IMG/VR virus record: IMGVR_UViG_3300047319_000574
Span: 1-56,110 of that record
Reading direction: 5' to 3' (one strand)
From: a virus
DNA length: 56,110 nt
Shown here: positions 30,089-37,516 of the stretch, in pieces
Layout of the letters: every line of letters begins with the position of its first letter
Position numbering within the stretch: position 1 is the stretch's first letter
Made by a program: the position numbers and the translations under genes
Notes under the pieces: generated by a model
Database searches by the model: none
The model's input: the letters and a program-made list of their open reading frames with translations, nothing else
Told to the model about the DNA's origin: nothing

Positions 30089-31476
30089 CCTTCCACCTCC
30101 GCCCCTACCAGGAAGAGATGATCGAGGCCATCCGCGCCGAGCTGCGGATCTCGCGCTCGGTCGTCGCCGTCGCGCCCACCGGGTCAGGCAAAACTGCCCT
30201 GGCTGCGTTCATGATCGGCACCGCTGCGAATCGCGGCAAGAAGGTCTGGATGACGGTGCATCGCGACTTCCTGCTCACCCAGACCGCCGGGGCTCTCGAC
30301 AGGGCGGGCGTCGAGTACGGGTTCATCGCGTCAGGCTTTCCCTACAATCCGCACCAGCAGGTCCACATTGTCAGCATCCAAACCCTTGTCCGGCGGCTCG
30401 CGCGGCTCACGCCGCCGGACCTCCTCGTCATTGACGAATGTCATCACGCTCCCAGTGCGACCTGGGCGAAAGTCCATCGCTGGGCCGGCGGTGCTCATCA
30501 CGTCGGGCTCACGGCTTCACCTGCACGTCTGGACGGGCGAGGCCTGGGAGACTTTTACGGCGCCCTGGTCAGAGGTCCATCTCCGGCTTGGCTTATTGAG
30601 CGTGGCTTTCTCTCCGCCTACCGCGCATTCGCTCCCGGCAGCCCAGATCTCGCCGGCGTCCACACCCGAGCCGGGGAGTACGTGACCCGCGAGCTGGCCG
30701 CGGTCATGGACACCTCCACCATCGTCGGCAACGTCGTCGACCAGTACCGGAAGAAGGCCAATGGCAAAAGAGCGATCTACTTCGCCGTCTCCATCGATCA
30801 CAGTAAGCATATCGCTGCCGGGTTCACCGCCGCTGGAGTTCCAGCTCGACACCTGGACGCTGACTCTAGCCTCGATGAGCGCATCAGGGCCGCCGGAGAT
30901 CTCGCTGGAGGTCAGCTCCTCGTCGTCTCTTGCGTGGATCTCTTTGGCGAGGGTTATGATCTCAGCGCCCAGGCCGGGCGAGACGTTAGCGTTGAGGCTG
31001 TCGGGCTCTGCCGACCCACTCAAAGTCTGACACTGCACCTCCAGCAGATCGGGCGGGCACTGCGGCCGAAGCCCAAGCCGGCGGTGATCCTCGATCACGC
31101 CGGCAACATCGTCAGGCACGGCCTCCCCGACGAGGAGCGCGAGTGGAGCCTCGACGGGGTGGCGCGCAAGAAAAGCGACAAGGACACCGGACCCGCCGCC
31201 CATGTCTGCGAGAGTTGCTACGGAACATACCCGACGCGGCTCCTGGCGTGCCCGTACTGTGACAAAGAGCGCGAGATCCAGCGGCGCGAGGTCGAGGAGG
31301 TCAACCAGGATCTCGTCGAGGCCGATGCGAGGCTGGTGAGGGCGGCGCGATTCCGTGAGCAGGCGCGGGCTGAGAGCCTCCTGGAGCTGCGCGCCTTGGC
31401 GGCGGCCAGGGGATACAAGCCGGCCTGGGCGGAGCACGTCTGGAAGGCCCGGCAGGCCCGCGGAGGGGCATCGTGA
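30085..31476 (+). CDS. SF2 DEAD/DEAH-type helicase with zinc ribbon
   Basis: 463 residues from GTG 30085 (GTGA overlap; a GTG at 30070 is less likely). FHLRPYQEEMIEAI Q-motif-like start, Walker A APTGSGKTALAA (~26-37), motif II LVIDECHHA (~120), motif III LTASPAR, C-terminal helicase motifs VVSCVDLFGEGYDL and LHLQQIGRALRPKP. After residue ~375 comes a CESC...CPYC zinc ribbon and a charged tail. The layout matches phage SF2 helicases used in replication or recombination (compare Res subunit-like helicases of phages). Confidence 0.9.
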   Translation: MTFHLRPYQEEMIEAIRAELRISRSVVAVAPTGSGKTALAAFMIGTAANRGKKVWMTVHRDFLLTQTAGALDRAGVEYGFIASGFPYNPHQQVHIVSIQTLVRRLARLTPPDLLVIDECHHAPSATWAKVHRWAGGAHHVGLTASPARLDGRGLGDFYGALVRGPSPAWLIERGFLSAYRAFAPGSPDLAGVHTRAGEYVTRELAAVMDTSTIVGNVVDQYRKKANGKRAIYFAVSIDHSKHIAAGFTAAGVPARHLDADSSLDERIRAAGDLAGGQLLVVSCVDLFGEGYDLSAQAGRDVSVEAVGLCRPTQSLTLHLQQIGRALRPKPKPAVILDHAGNIVRHGLPDEEREWSLDGVARKKSDKDTGPAAHVCESCYGTYPTRLLACPYCDKEREIQRREVEEVNQDLVEADARLVRAARFREQARAESLLELRALAAARGYKPAWAEHVWKARQARGGAS

Positions 31477-31751
31477 GCGATATGTGGGCTGAGAACGAGG
31501 TCTACCGCGCCCGCATCGCCGAGCTTGAGGCCGAACTTGCTGAGGCTAAATCTGTCGGCGACTGGAACCGTAAAATGCTGGCCGCTGAGCGGGACAGGCT
31601 CAAGGCGGCACTGCAAGCCCTGTACGATGACTGCGCCGAGTACATCACGATTAACCACCTGTATGGGAAGGACGGTCAATCGGCACTCGCCAATCAGGTC
31701 ATGGAAATCGCCCGTGCCGCCCTCTCCGATCCATCGGGGGAGAAGCCATGA
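31473..31751 (+). CDS. Hypothetical coiled-coil protein
   Basis: 92 residues, GTG in a GTGA overlap with the helicase. RARIAELEAELAEAKSVGDW and RKMLAAERDRLKAALQALYD form a coiled coil; the end is helical (LANQVMEIARAALSDPS). No known family. Confidence 0.7.
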   Translation: MSDMWAENEVYRARIAELEAELAEAKSVGDWNRKMLAAERDRLKAALQALYDDCAEYITINHLYGKDGQSALANQVMEIARAALSDPSGEKP

Positions 31752-31939
31752 CCGAACGCGACGCGACCTTCGCCGCCCTCGACAAGGCCTACCAGGAGCA
31801 CGTCGGCAAGCTCTTCGCCGTGCTCACCCAGGCCTCCGACGCCGACATGGAGAGCGGCCTCGCCATCAAGCGCTTCAGGGCTGGGCTGGAGCGGGCCAGG
31901 GCGGTGCGTGAGGCTGCCCTCGCATGCGTCTCCTCCTGA
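31748..31939 (+). CDS. Small hypothetical helical protein
   Basis: 63 residues of helices (DATFAALDKAYQEHVGKLFA; IKRFRAGLERARAVREAALA). ATGA overlap upstream. Unknown family. Confidence 0.68.
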   Translation: MTERDATFAALDKAYQEHVGKLFAVLTQASDADMESGLAIKRFRAGLERARAVREAALACVSS

Positions 31940-32034
31940 TCCTCCTCCGCTCGACCAGGGCGCGGCGTAGGGCCGTGCAGCGGCTCTATCTCTCGCACTA
32001 CCTGCTCCAGCTGGTGTATCAGCAGGATGCATGA
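31924..32034 (+). CDS. Very small basic protein
   Basis: 36 residues starting RLLLILLRSTRARRRAVQRL: a short hydrophobic segment, an Arg cluster, then a Tyr/Leu helix. It fills the space between two genes and ends in an ATGA overlap with the nuclease gene, which is its main support. Confidence 0.5.
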   Translation: MRLLLILLRSTRARRRAVQRLYLSHYLLQLVYQQDA

Positions 32035-32492
32035 CGACCAAGAACGAGTACGCCGAGCAGCACCTGCGCAAGGCCGTCCTGACTGCGCTGTCGGGGCTCG
32101 GCGCACGGCTCTTCCGGGTCAACACCGGCATGGCCTGGGCCGGCGAGGTCGAGCGGACGGGCCCCAACGTCTACATCCGGAACGCCTACCCGGTGCGCAT
32201 GGGCCTCGTCGAAGGCGGTTCGGATCTCGTCGGCTGGACGCCGGTGAGGGTCACGCCGGAGATGGTCGGCGAGCTGGTGGCAGTGTTCACCGCGATCGAG
32301 CTGAAGGTTGGCAGGCAGCCTACCACAGAGGCCCAGGATCGCTTTCTGGCTCGGGTGGCGGAGGCAGGTGGTGCATCGGGCGTGGCGCGTACTGTGGCTG
32401 ACGCTGTAGAGCTTGTGCGAGGGTGGTTGGCAGGTAACCCTCCGGCACATGCTCCCGACACCACCAAGCGTCGGGCCGCCCGGCGCGCGTGA
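32031..32492 (+). CDS. VRR-NUC nuclease
   Basis: 153 residues, typical size for a stand-alone VRR-NUC. NEYAEQHLRKAVLTAL start, LFRVNTGMAWAGEV, GLVEGGSDLVGWTPV (the G.sD core Asp), then AVFTAIELKVGRQPTTEAQ (the E.K pair), QDRFLARVAEAGG and GVARTVADAVELV. VRR-NUCs are PD-(D/E)XK endonucleases that act on branched DNA, so a Holliday-junction or fork-resolving role is likely here. Last rightward early gene; its 3' end overlaps the convergent gene at 32320-32547. Confidence 0.88.
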   Translation: MTTKNEYAEQHLRKAVLTALSGLGARLFRVNTGMAWAGEVERTGPNVYIRNAYPVRMGLVEGGSDLVGWTPVRVTPEMVGELVAVFTAIELKVGRQPTTEAQDRFLARVAEAGGASGVARTVADAVELVRGWLAGNPPAHAPDTTKRRAARRA

Positions 32493-32547
32493 GCCCGTAG
32501 CAGGCGTAGCAGGCGCAGACGTCGCAGCGGTAGATCTTATGGATCAT
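32320..32547 (-). CDS. Small Cys-rich protein, antisense to the nuclease end
   Basis: 75 residues with CDVCACYACYG and WWCREHVPEGYLP, a plausible zinc knuckle, then a Gln/Pro-rich tail. ATG 32547 is in an ATGA overlap with the gene upstream. The last 173 bases overlap the 3' end of the nuclease gene on the other strand, an unusually long antiparallel overlap. A short version ending before the overlap is not possible because there is no earlier stop. Confidence 0.6.
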   Translation of the reverse strand: MIHKIYRCDVCACYACYGLTRAGRPDAWWCREHVPEGYLPTTLAQALQRQPQYAPRPMHHLPPPPEPESDPGPLW

Positions 32548-32693
32548 CGTTTGACCGCCCTGCATTTTTTAATGTCGATACGTGCCGGAATGATGCTCCT
32601 GACGATCCAGTGCTCGCCCTGCTCGTTCGGTACGTTGCCGGCCTTGCACCATCGACACTCAGGGGGGCGAGGGCGAGGACGCTTATGGATCAC
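32544..32693 (-). CDS. Very small zinc-knuckle-like protein
   Basis: 49 residues from GTG 32693 (11 bases inside the upstream gene). IHKRPRPRPPECRWCKAGNV, then NEQGEHWIVRSIIPARIDIK, then a third Cys; C..C spacing suggests a half zinc ribbon. ATGA overlap with the next gene. No family recognised. Confidence 0.58.
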   Translation of the reverse strand: MIHKRPRPRPPECRWCKAGNVPNEQGEHWIVRSIIPARIDIKKCRAVKR

Positions 32694-32892
32694 TGAGCGC
32701 CTCCAGGAGGTTCCTGGCCGCGAGGATGCGCCGCTCGGCGGTCAGCCGGCGCTGCCAGCTCGATTCCTTGATGGTGCCCCGGTTGCGGCTGGCGTCCATG
32801 ATGTCGGCGCGCTCCTGCCGGCACAGCTCGGCATGCTCACGCTCCAGGCGGGCGAGCATCGCCGCCGTCGCCTGCCGCATCTCGACGATCAT
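32683..32892 (-). CDS. Small hypothetical helical protein
   Basis: 69 residues; VEMRQATAAMLARLEREHAE, LCRQERADIMDASRNRGTIK, RLTAERRILAARNLLEAL: a long amphipathic helix pair. Begins inside the previous leftward gene (56-base overlap). Unknown family. Confidence 0.66.
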   Translation of the reverse strand: MIVEMRQATAAMLARLEREHAELCRQERADIMDASRNRGTIKESSWQRRLTAERRILAARNLLEALSDP

Positions 32893-33163
32893 CCTTCACC
32901 TCGTAATCGTTGGACAGCCGGATGCGCAGCGTCTCGCCGACCTTGTACGGCTTGGCGGTGAGCTGCGGCCAGTCGGGGGTCGTGGCGAAGTCCCAGTCCT
33001 TGATGTAGCCGGCACGGTCCTGCGCCAGCTGCTCGCGCGTGATCCTCTCCAACGGCGTCTCGGGGACGCCCGGCGGCCGGCGGTAGGGTGGGCGCACGCG
33101 ATCGGCCCATTCGCGCAGCGTGTCGGACCAAGACTCCAGGCGGTTGGCGAGCCAGCGTCTCAT
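32837..33163 (-). CDS. Hypothetical protein
   Basis: 108 residues from ATG 33163 (ATGA overlap with the alpha-CTD-like gene). RRWLANRLESWSDTLREWAD helix, a PPYRRPPGVPETPLERITRE linker, and a beta segment (YIKDWDFATTPDWPQLTAKP; KVGETLRIRLSNDYEVK). The last ~20 residues lie in the overlap with the next gene and are probably disordered. Confidence 0.65.
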   Translation of the reverse strand: MRRWLANRLESWSDTLREWADRVRPPYRRPPGVPETPLERITREQLAQDRAGYIKDWDFATTPDWPQLTAKPYKVGETLRIRLSNDYEVKDDRRDAAGDGGDARPPGA

Positions 33164-33426
33164 CGGCTTCCCTCCAGCTTGGCCACGCGCGCCTCCAGCT
33201 TGGCGAGGCGATAGGCAACGGTTTCGCCCTTGCCCTTGTAGGGGAGGACAATCCCTCGCGATTGAGCTTCTGCGACAAGCTCCGCAACGGTGACCTTGCC
33301 TACGTTCACGAGCCGTAGGAGGCCCTCCTGACCGATCTGTAGGAGATCGTCCACGGTGTGGATGTCCTCCAGCTCCAGAGCGTGCCAGGCCCGGTAAGAT
33401 ATGCCCCATTCACTAAAATCACTCAT
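33160..33426 (-). CDS. RNA polymerase alpha-CTD-like helix-hairpin-helix protein
   Basis: 88 residues from ATG 33426 (GAGGAG nine bases upstream; a GTG at 33453 is the alternative). Residues ~14-60 (HALELEDIHTVDDLLQIGQE, LLRLVNVGKVTVAELVAEAQ, SRGIVL) align well with the alpha-CTD of bacterial RpoA (L....I.tv.dLl....e.Ll...n.G.ks..Ei...L...gl). The C-terminus is a short coiled coil (GETVAYRLAKLEARVAKLEG). A stand-alone alpha-CTD mimic could bind UP elements, or compete with or recruit transcription factors. The rest of RpoA is absent. Confidence 0.72.
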   Translation of the reverse strand: MSDFSEWGISYRAWHALELEDIHTVDDLLQIGQEGLLRLVNVGKVTVAELVAEAQSRGIVLPYKGKGETVAYRLAKLEARVAKLEGSR

Positions 33427-33449
33427 GCGTAGCGCTCCTCGCACCGTGT

Positions 33450-34112
33450 TCACGTCTTCTTCCCTATTTGCAGGTGGGCCCGCCCGAGTGCGCCACGGTG
33501 CAGCGAGGCGCTCTCCCCCGCTGCTAGCCCGGCTGCGGATGATGCCGCCCCGAGCGCCAGGGTGGCGGTGCCAGCCTTGCGATGGATGACGTTGTTCTCG
33601 TACCAGACAACCAGCTTGGCGAGGTGCGTCTCTACCGCGCCGGCATTCACCATCATCGTCAAGATCTTGTCGTCGAGCGCCTTGGCGAAGCCGTAGCAGA
33701 ACTTGCCGAATTTATCGGGGCCGTTACTGCCCTTGTATTCCAGCCATGCCCTGATCCTCTGACGATTGACCTCTTGCAGCATGTATTCGAGCATGTCGAG
33801 ATGCCATATGGTGCCCACCAGGGCGTAATAATCCAAGGTTTTCGAATTGAAGAAGATCTGGCATGAGCACAGTTTTGCCAGCGCGGTCGCGATCATGCCC
33901 TCCCACCGCATACCCTTCGCGAACGGGACATAAGTGCGGCATTCGATCGTCTCCTGCGACGGCTTGCCGGGCCCGAGTGTGATGCTGTGCGTCCGCATCA
34001 ACTCTTCGGCCACCGCACGGGCCGACTGAGCTTCGGCCGAGAACGTCGTGCTGTTGGCCAGCGCCAGCAGCTTCATGATGCGATCGGCGAGGCGCTTTTG
34101 TTCGGGGGTCAT
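33450..34112 (-). CDS. DUF2786-domain protein
   Basis: 220 residues; ATG 34112 in an ATGA overlap with the primase gene. Residues ~8-45 (DRIMKLLALANSTTFSAEAQ, SARAVAEELMRTHSI) are the DUF2786 signature. The middle (WEGMIATALAKLCSCQIFFN; WHLDMLEYMLQEVNRQRIRA) matches the region that usually follows it in phage and bacterial members. DUF2786 proteins have no established activity. The C-terminal tail (ALGAASSAAGLAAGESASLH) is low complexity. Confidence 0.8.
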   Translation of the reverse strand: MTPEQKRLADRIMKLLALANSTTFSAEAQSARAVAEELMRTHSITLGPGKPSQETIECRTYVPFAKGMRWEGMIATALAKLCSCQIFFNSKTLDYYALVGTIWHLDMLEYMLQEVNRQRIRAWLEYKGSNGPDKFGKFCYGFAKALDDKILTMMVNAGAVETHLAKLVVWYENNVIHRKAGTATLALGAASSAAGLAAGESASLHRGALGRAHLQIGKKT

Positions 34113-36145
34113 TCTGCTTTCTCCCTGTACCATCGCCTGATCAGCTTGCCGCCGTCACGCTCGACCTTCTGTGTCCATTTCATCCGACGCAGGTGATCGT
34201 TGACCCGCCGCGCCAGGGCCTTGGTGTGCCGCTCGACATCGGGGGCCATGAGCTTGAGCATCTGATTGGTTGTGCAGCTCGGCTTGTCGACCAGCGCAGT
34301 CTCGATCATCTCCCCCCACGGATCCTCCTCGTAGCGCTCTTCAGTAATCTCACGGGCCTTTACTACCTCAGCCTCGGTCAAATACCATTTAGTTCCGGTT
34401 TTATACAAATGAACCGCTTCGGCCCACAGTTGATCCTTGATTGCCTCGATGGTTACGATGTCGATCGCCTTGCGCACCGGGATCGGCCAGAACCTTCGCG
34501 CGCCGGTCGGGTCGCGCAGGTAGCCGGAGCCTGACGGGTTCATCGTGCCGGCGATCACGCACTGACGCGGGAAGTCCTCGGCAACGCTGCCCCACGGCAC
34601 GCGATAGCGATCGGACGATCGGCTGAGCCAGCTCTTCACCGCATCGGCGTCTTTGCGTTGAAAGGCGTTCAGCTCGGCGATCTCGGCGACCCACACGCCT
34701 TGCAGGTTGATCGAGCCGTCCTTCGTCTCGATGTCGTGGATCGAGTCGGTGAAGTAGGGGATGTGGCTGACCGTCGACAGCATCTTGAGCAGCGTCGATT
34801 TCATCCGCTCCTGGGCGCCCTCCAGGACGATCATCGAGTCGGCCTTGCAGCCGGGCACCATGATCCTGGCGACCGCGCTGACCATCCAGCGCATGAAGAA
34901 GGTGCCGTGGATGTCTAGATCGCTGCCGAAGTAGGTCTTGGGCACGCTGGCGAGGCGCGGCGTGCCGTCCCAGGCGAGCCCGTTGAGGTAGGCGCGGATC
35001 GGGTGGAAGGGGCGCTCCCTGGCGACAACCGGGAGAGCCGCCTTGACCTCGCCCTGGCGTGGCGTGAGGCCTCTACGCTCCAGCCAGTACATGGCCTGGA
35101 GGATGTCGCTGTCGGTGGCAGCGTGGCGTTGCCAGCCGGGGCCGTCCCAGGGCGCGGCTCTGGCGCAGACGACGGCATTGGTCATCTCGTCCCACTCCCA
35201 GCATCCAGCGACATCGTGGTGGCGGGCGAGCATCCAGCGGAAGTTATTGGCGACGCGCGGCTTGGGGACGCCGTGCTCATTGCACACGAGGTTGGCTCTC
35301 CAGCGGTTATCGGGAGGCGGCACCAGCTTGAGCGGTACGACGTTCGTCCACGGCTTGGCGTGCGCCTTGGCCCATTCGATGATCTGCTCGCCAGTCCAGC
35401 CGTCCTCGACGGCATTGCCGACGTCCCACTTGGCCGGCATCTCGCTCGGGTCGATTATTTTGATAGTGGTCGTGTCGAGCCGCGCCGCGATCTCGTCCAT
35501 GCAGCCGATGCCGCCGGTGTCGTTATCCGGCCAGAGCAGTACATTGCGGCCCTTGAGCGGGCTCATGTCGGTGTCTTCGTGGGCGCTGTTGCCGCCCGAG
35601 AAGCTGGTCAGGGTGAAGTTGGGCAAGAGCGCCTGGGCGAGGTCGCATTTCTTCTCGCCCTCGACCAGGATCACCTGACGCTTCGGGTGAGCGAGGATGC
35701 GGCTGAGGTGGTAGAGCGGCCGCGGCCCTGGCATGGCCTCCCACCACCAGCGGCCATTGTGCTTGATGACCGGGCGGATCTGCTTCTTGCGCTGGCCTTT
35801 GGCCTCCCAGCGGGCCACGCCGAAGGCCACCGAGCCGTCGGGGTTCTGATACCAGTAGATGGCGTCGGGCGGGCCGAGCTGAGGGTGGATGGGGTCGGCG
35901 TCGGTGCCTCCGTCGGTTTTGCCTTTGGGCTGCCAGGGTGGCATGCCGACGCGCTGGCGGGCGTAGTCCTGGCACTCCCGCCAATCGTTGCCGGCGTGGC
36001 TGTGGACCCGCAGGCCATCGCCATCCGGCCAGACAATGAGGCTGTCGTCGCTGGCGGAGTGGCCTGGGCCTGGGGCGCGCACATGGTCGCCCTCGACCTT
36101 GCCGCCAAGCGCCTTGGCTAAGGCTTGCAGGCTTAGCGCTGGCAC
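34109..36145 (-). CDS. VapE-type primase-helicase
   Basis: 678 residues; GTG 36145 chosen because GAGGAGGG lies five bases upstream. N-terminal Gly/Asp-rich segment, Toprim-like core (VILVEGEKKCD around residue 155; NVLLWPDNDTGGIG around 200), then a VapE/VirE superfamily-3-like ATPase: YFGSDLDIHGTFFMRWMVSA, VLEGAQERMKSTLL (Walker A-like), WVAEIAELNAFQRKDADAVK, FPRQCVIAGTMNPSG. Such proteins prime and unwind phage origins with host polymerase, which fits the absence of a phage DNA polymerase. The C-terminus is winged-helix-like. It faces the iteron region at 36444-36480. Confidence 0.9.
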   Translation of the reverse strand: MPALSLQALAKALGGKVEGDHVRAPGPGHSASDDSLIVWPDGDGLRVHSHAGNDWRECQDYARQRVGMPPWQPKGKTDGGTDADPIHPQLGPPDAIYWYQNPDGSVAFGVARWEAKGQRKKQIRPVIKHNGRWWWEAMPGPRPLYHLSRILAHPKRQVILVEGEKKCDLAQALLPNFTLTSFSGGNSAHEDTDMSPLKGRNVLLWPDNDTGGIGCMDEIAARLDTTTIKIIDPSEMPAKWDVGNAVEDGWTGEQIIEWAKAHAKPWTNVVPLKLVPPPDNRWRANLVCNEHGVPKPRVANNFRWMLARHHDVAGCWEWDEMTNAVVCARAAPWDGPGWQRHAATDSDILQAMYWLERRGLTPRQGEVKAALPVVARERPFHPIRAYLNGLAWDGTPRLASVPKTYFGSDLDIHGTFFMRWMVSAVARIMVPGCKADSMIVLEGAQERMKSTLLKMLSTVSHIPYFTDSIHDIETKDGSINLQGVWVAEIAELNAFQRKDADAVKSWLSRSSDRYRVPWGSVAEDFPRQCVIAGTMNPSGSGYLRDPTGARRFWPIPVRKAIDIVTIEAIKDQLWAEAVHLYKTGTKWYLTEAEVVKAREITEERYEEDPWGEMIETALVDKPSCTTNQMLKLMAPDVERHTKALARRVNDHLRRMKWTQKVERDGGKLIRRWYREKAE

Positions 36146-36181
36146 AGACCCTCCTCGGTCGCGGTGATGGTACGCCCGGCG

Positions 36182-36382
36182 CTAGACGGCGTCGATGACC
36201 TCAGCCGCAACCAATGCGATGCCGCGCTGGACGATGTCCTTGAATGTGGCCCCCTCGAATGCGTCGTGCTGGCCGCTCATGGCACGCTCCAGGTTCCGCT
36301 CCTGGATGCTCCGTTTGGCCCGTTGCAGCAGGTCGTGGGCGAAGGGATCGAGGTTGATACGGATGGGTTTGATGTCACTCAT
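36182..36382 (-). CDS. Small hypothetical protein upstream of the primase
   Basis: 66 residues; first gene of the leftward replication operon. SDIKPIRINLDPFAHDLLQR strand-helix then AKRSIQERNLERAMSGQHDA and FKDIVQRGIALVAAEVIDAV. The start (IRINLDPF...) has the look of a ribbon-helix-helix protein, so an autoregulator of this promoter is possible. Confidence 0.7.
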   Translation of the reverse strand: MSDIKPIRINLDPFAHDLLQRAKRSIQERNLERAMSGQHDAFEGATFKDIVQRGIALVAAEVIDAV

Positions 36383-36411
36383 TTGGTCCTACCCTTGGTA
36401 TAGCCCTCCGA

Positions 36412-36440
36412 TATCACCATTTTGTTTTTAGCCCTGTCAA
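36412..36440 (-). promoter_or_regulatory. Leftward replication-operon promoter
   Basis: Minus strand TTGACA (36435-36440), 17 to 18 bases of A-rich spacer, and a weak -10 near 36411-36417 (TGATAT). It lacks the GCGCC operator of the early promoters and abuts the CGGCAA iterons, so its control is probably separate. Confidence 0.55.
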
Positions 36441-36449
36441 CATGCAACA

Positions 36450-36478
36450 CGGCAACAGAACGGCAACGGCAACGGCAA
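36450..36478. repeat. CGGCAA iterons
   Basis: CGGCAA at 36450, 36461, 36467 and 36473; the last three are in direct tandem with a 6-bp period. A fifth copy is at 36628. They overlap the upstream edge of the leftward promoter and precede an AT-rich tract. Confidence 0.7.
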
Positions 36479-36596
36479 CAATATATTCCTTTGGGCCCAA
36501 TGAGTTAGTAACTTTGTTACAGTGTTGCAAGGAGAATTGGAAAACCTAGGGAACGCGATGGTGTAATGGAGTGTGCCTATATGTACCTACGTGTAA

Positions 36597-36602
36597 TATA
36601 AT
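36597..36602 (+). promoter_or_regulatory. Possible rightward late promoter -10
   Basis: Consensus TATAAT ~105 bases before the first late gene at 36707. Seventeen bases upstream is TGCCTA, a poor -35, so an activator or a phage-modified polymerase may be needed. The TTGACA at 36670 lacks a matching -10. Confidence 0.4.
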
Positions 36603-36706
36603 CTCTCGCGCGCGTTGGGAGCCGCAACGGCAACACACAGGTCAAGCCGGCCCTTACGGTGTAAGGCGCTTGACATCGAGGCCGATCGGGAGGACGTTTC
36701 GACCCC

Positions 36707-37087
36707 ATGAGCGACGCACAACTCCCAATGGTGGACCCGTTTCGGTCCTGGACGCCCGGCAAGACGCACAACTCGCGCCGCCGGATCATCCGAACGGCCC
36801 TGCTCAAGGCTCTCGACGAGGACATGGGCGACGGAACGCGGGCGATCGACAAGTTCGCGCGCTCAATGGTCGCGTCGGCGATCGATGGCAGCGTCGATGC
36901 GGCGAAGTTCGTCACCGATCGCGTCGACGGCAAGCAGCTCGCGGCCCAGGAGCTGACCGGCGACCTCGAGGGCAACGCGGTCGTGGACGATCACCGCATG
37001 ATTCGCGCGCTTGCCCTCCTGGTCGAGGAGATGCGGATGCGTGAGAGGGCGATTGACGTGCCAACTCAAGAGGATAGGCCGGGCTGA
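36707..37087 (+). CDS. Possible small terminase subunit
   Basis: 126 residues. PFRSWTPGKTHNSRRRIIRT basic start, ALLKALDEDMGDGTRAIDKF helices, and SMVASAIDGSVDAAKFVTDR then VDGKQLAAQE. The 'A...A..GD..A.K...DRvdGk' pattern occurs in DNA-packaging small subunits and related (DUF5681-like) phage proteins. It is the first rightward gene after the control region, 10 kb before the large subunit, so the link is weaker than usual. Acidic C-terminus. GGGAGGA ribosome site. Confidence 0.5.
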   Translation: MSDAQLPMVDPFRSWTPGKTHNSRRRIIRTALLKALDEDMGDGTRAIDKFARSMVASAIDGSVDAAKFVTDRVDGKQLAAQELTGDLEGNAVVDDHRMIRALALLVEEMRMRERAIDVPTQEDRPG

Positions 37088-37214
37088 ATATGCGCCAATG
37101 CACAGTCTGAGTAGGGGAAGGGAGCAGGGACGGTTCCATGCTCATGTCAGATAGCTCAACAAAGTCAATGGCTTACGACCGTGCCATGGTGCCACTCACA
37201 GGCACCATACTGCG
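37088..37214. other. Intergenic gap with small hairpin
   Basis: 127 bp. Contains the perfect seven-pair stem TGGTGCC / GGCACCA (about 37187-37207) and no T-run. No credible gene. Confidence 0.4.
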
Positions 37215-37409
37215 ATGAAGCCAGCCCAGCCGCCCAGGTCAGCCGCCGCCAACGAGGCGGCTCGCGTGTTTGGCCTGGAGCTAAACGCTGCGGCGCTCGA
37301 CGAGCTGGCACGCTGGCATCACGACGCCGAGCTTGAGACTATACTTGACTATACAGTAACACCAAGTACTCCCAAGTACAGCGACAGTATAGCTGGGGGC
37401 CCCGAGTAG
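37215..37409 (+). CDS. Doubtful small protein
   Basis: 64 residues. First half PAQPPRSAAANEAARVFGLE then LNAAALDELARWHHDAELET is helical and looks coding; the second half is Thr/Ser/Pro-rich and overlaps AT-rich, repeat-like DNA. No clear ribosome site. It may be translated, but the C-terminus could just be an open stretch. Confidence 0.42.
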   Translation: MKPAQPPRSAAANEAARVFGLELNAAALDELARWHHDAELETILDYTVTPSTPKYSDSIAGGPE

Positions 37410-37423
37410 TATAGAGGCCCCCC
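37340..37423. promoter_or_regulatory. AT-rich segment with repeated TATA boxes and a GC hairpin
   Basis: Holds TATACTTGACTATACAG, a near repeat AAGTACTCCCAAGTACA, two copies of AGTATAG, and the stem GGGGGCC / GGCCCCC (37395-37422). The base composition differs sharply from the flanks. Possible promoter or operator cluster for the genes from 37517; no good -35/-10 pair found. Confidence 0.4.
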
Positions 37424-37516
37424 TATGCTCTAAAGATAGTTTCCTCGCCGCGGGCGGGGCACCCCTCTTTCCCTCGCCCCATTTTCCACCGATAGCACCA
37501 CACTGGAGATGCAACC

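Larger units (their letters stand above)
36383..36706. other. Divergent control region and candidate replication origin
   Basis: 324 bp without a gene. From left: leftward promoter, CGGCAA iterons (36450-36478), an AT-richer tract (36478-36605) with the inverted repeat GTAAC-TTT-GTTAC near 36510, a perfect TATAAT at 36597-36602 on the plus strand (weak -35), another CGGCAA at 36628, and TTGACA at 36670-36675. Iterons, an AT-rich region and an adjacent primase-helicase gene make this the best origin candidate in the genome. Confidence 0.55.

Noticed and set aside
36450-36478. CRISPR-like repeats
   Set aside because: The units are 6 bp in tandem without spacers; they fit iterons, not a CRISPR array.
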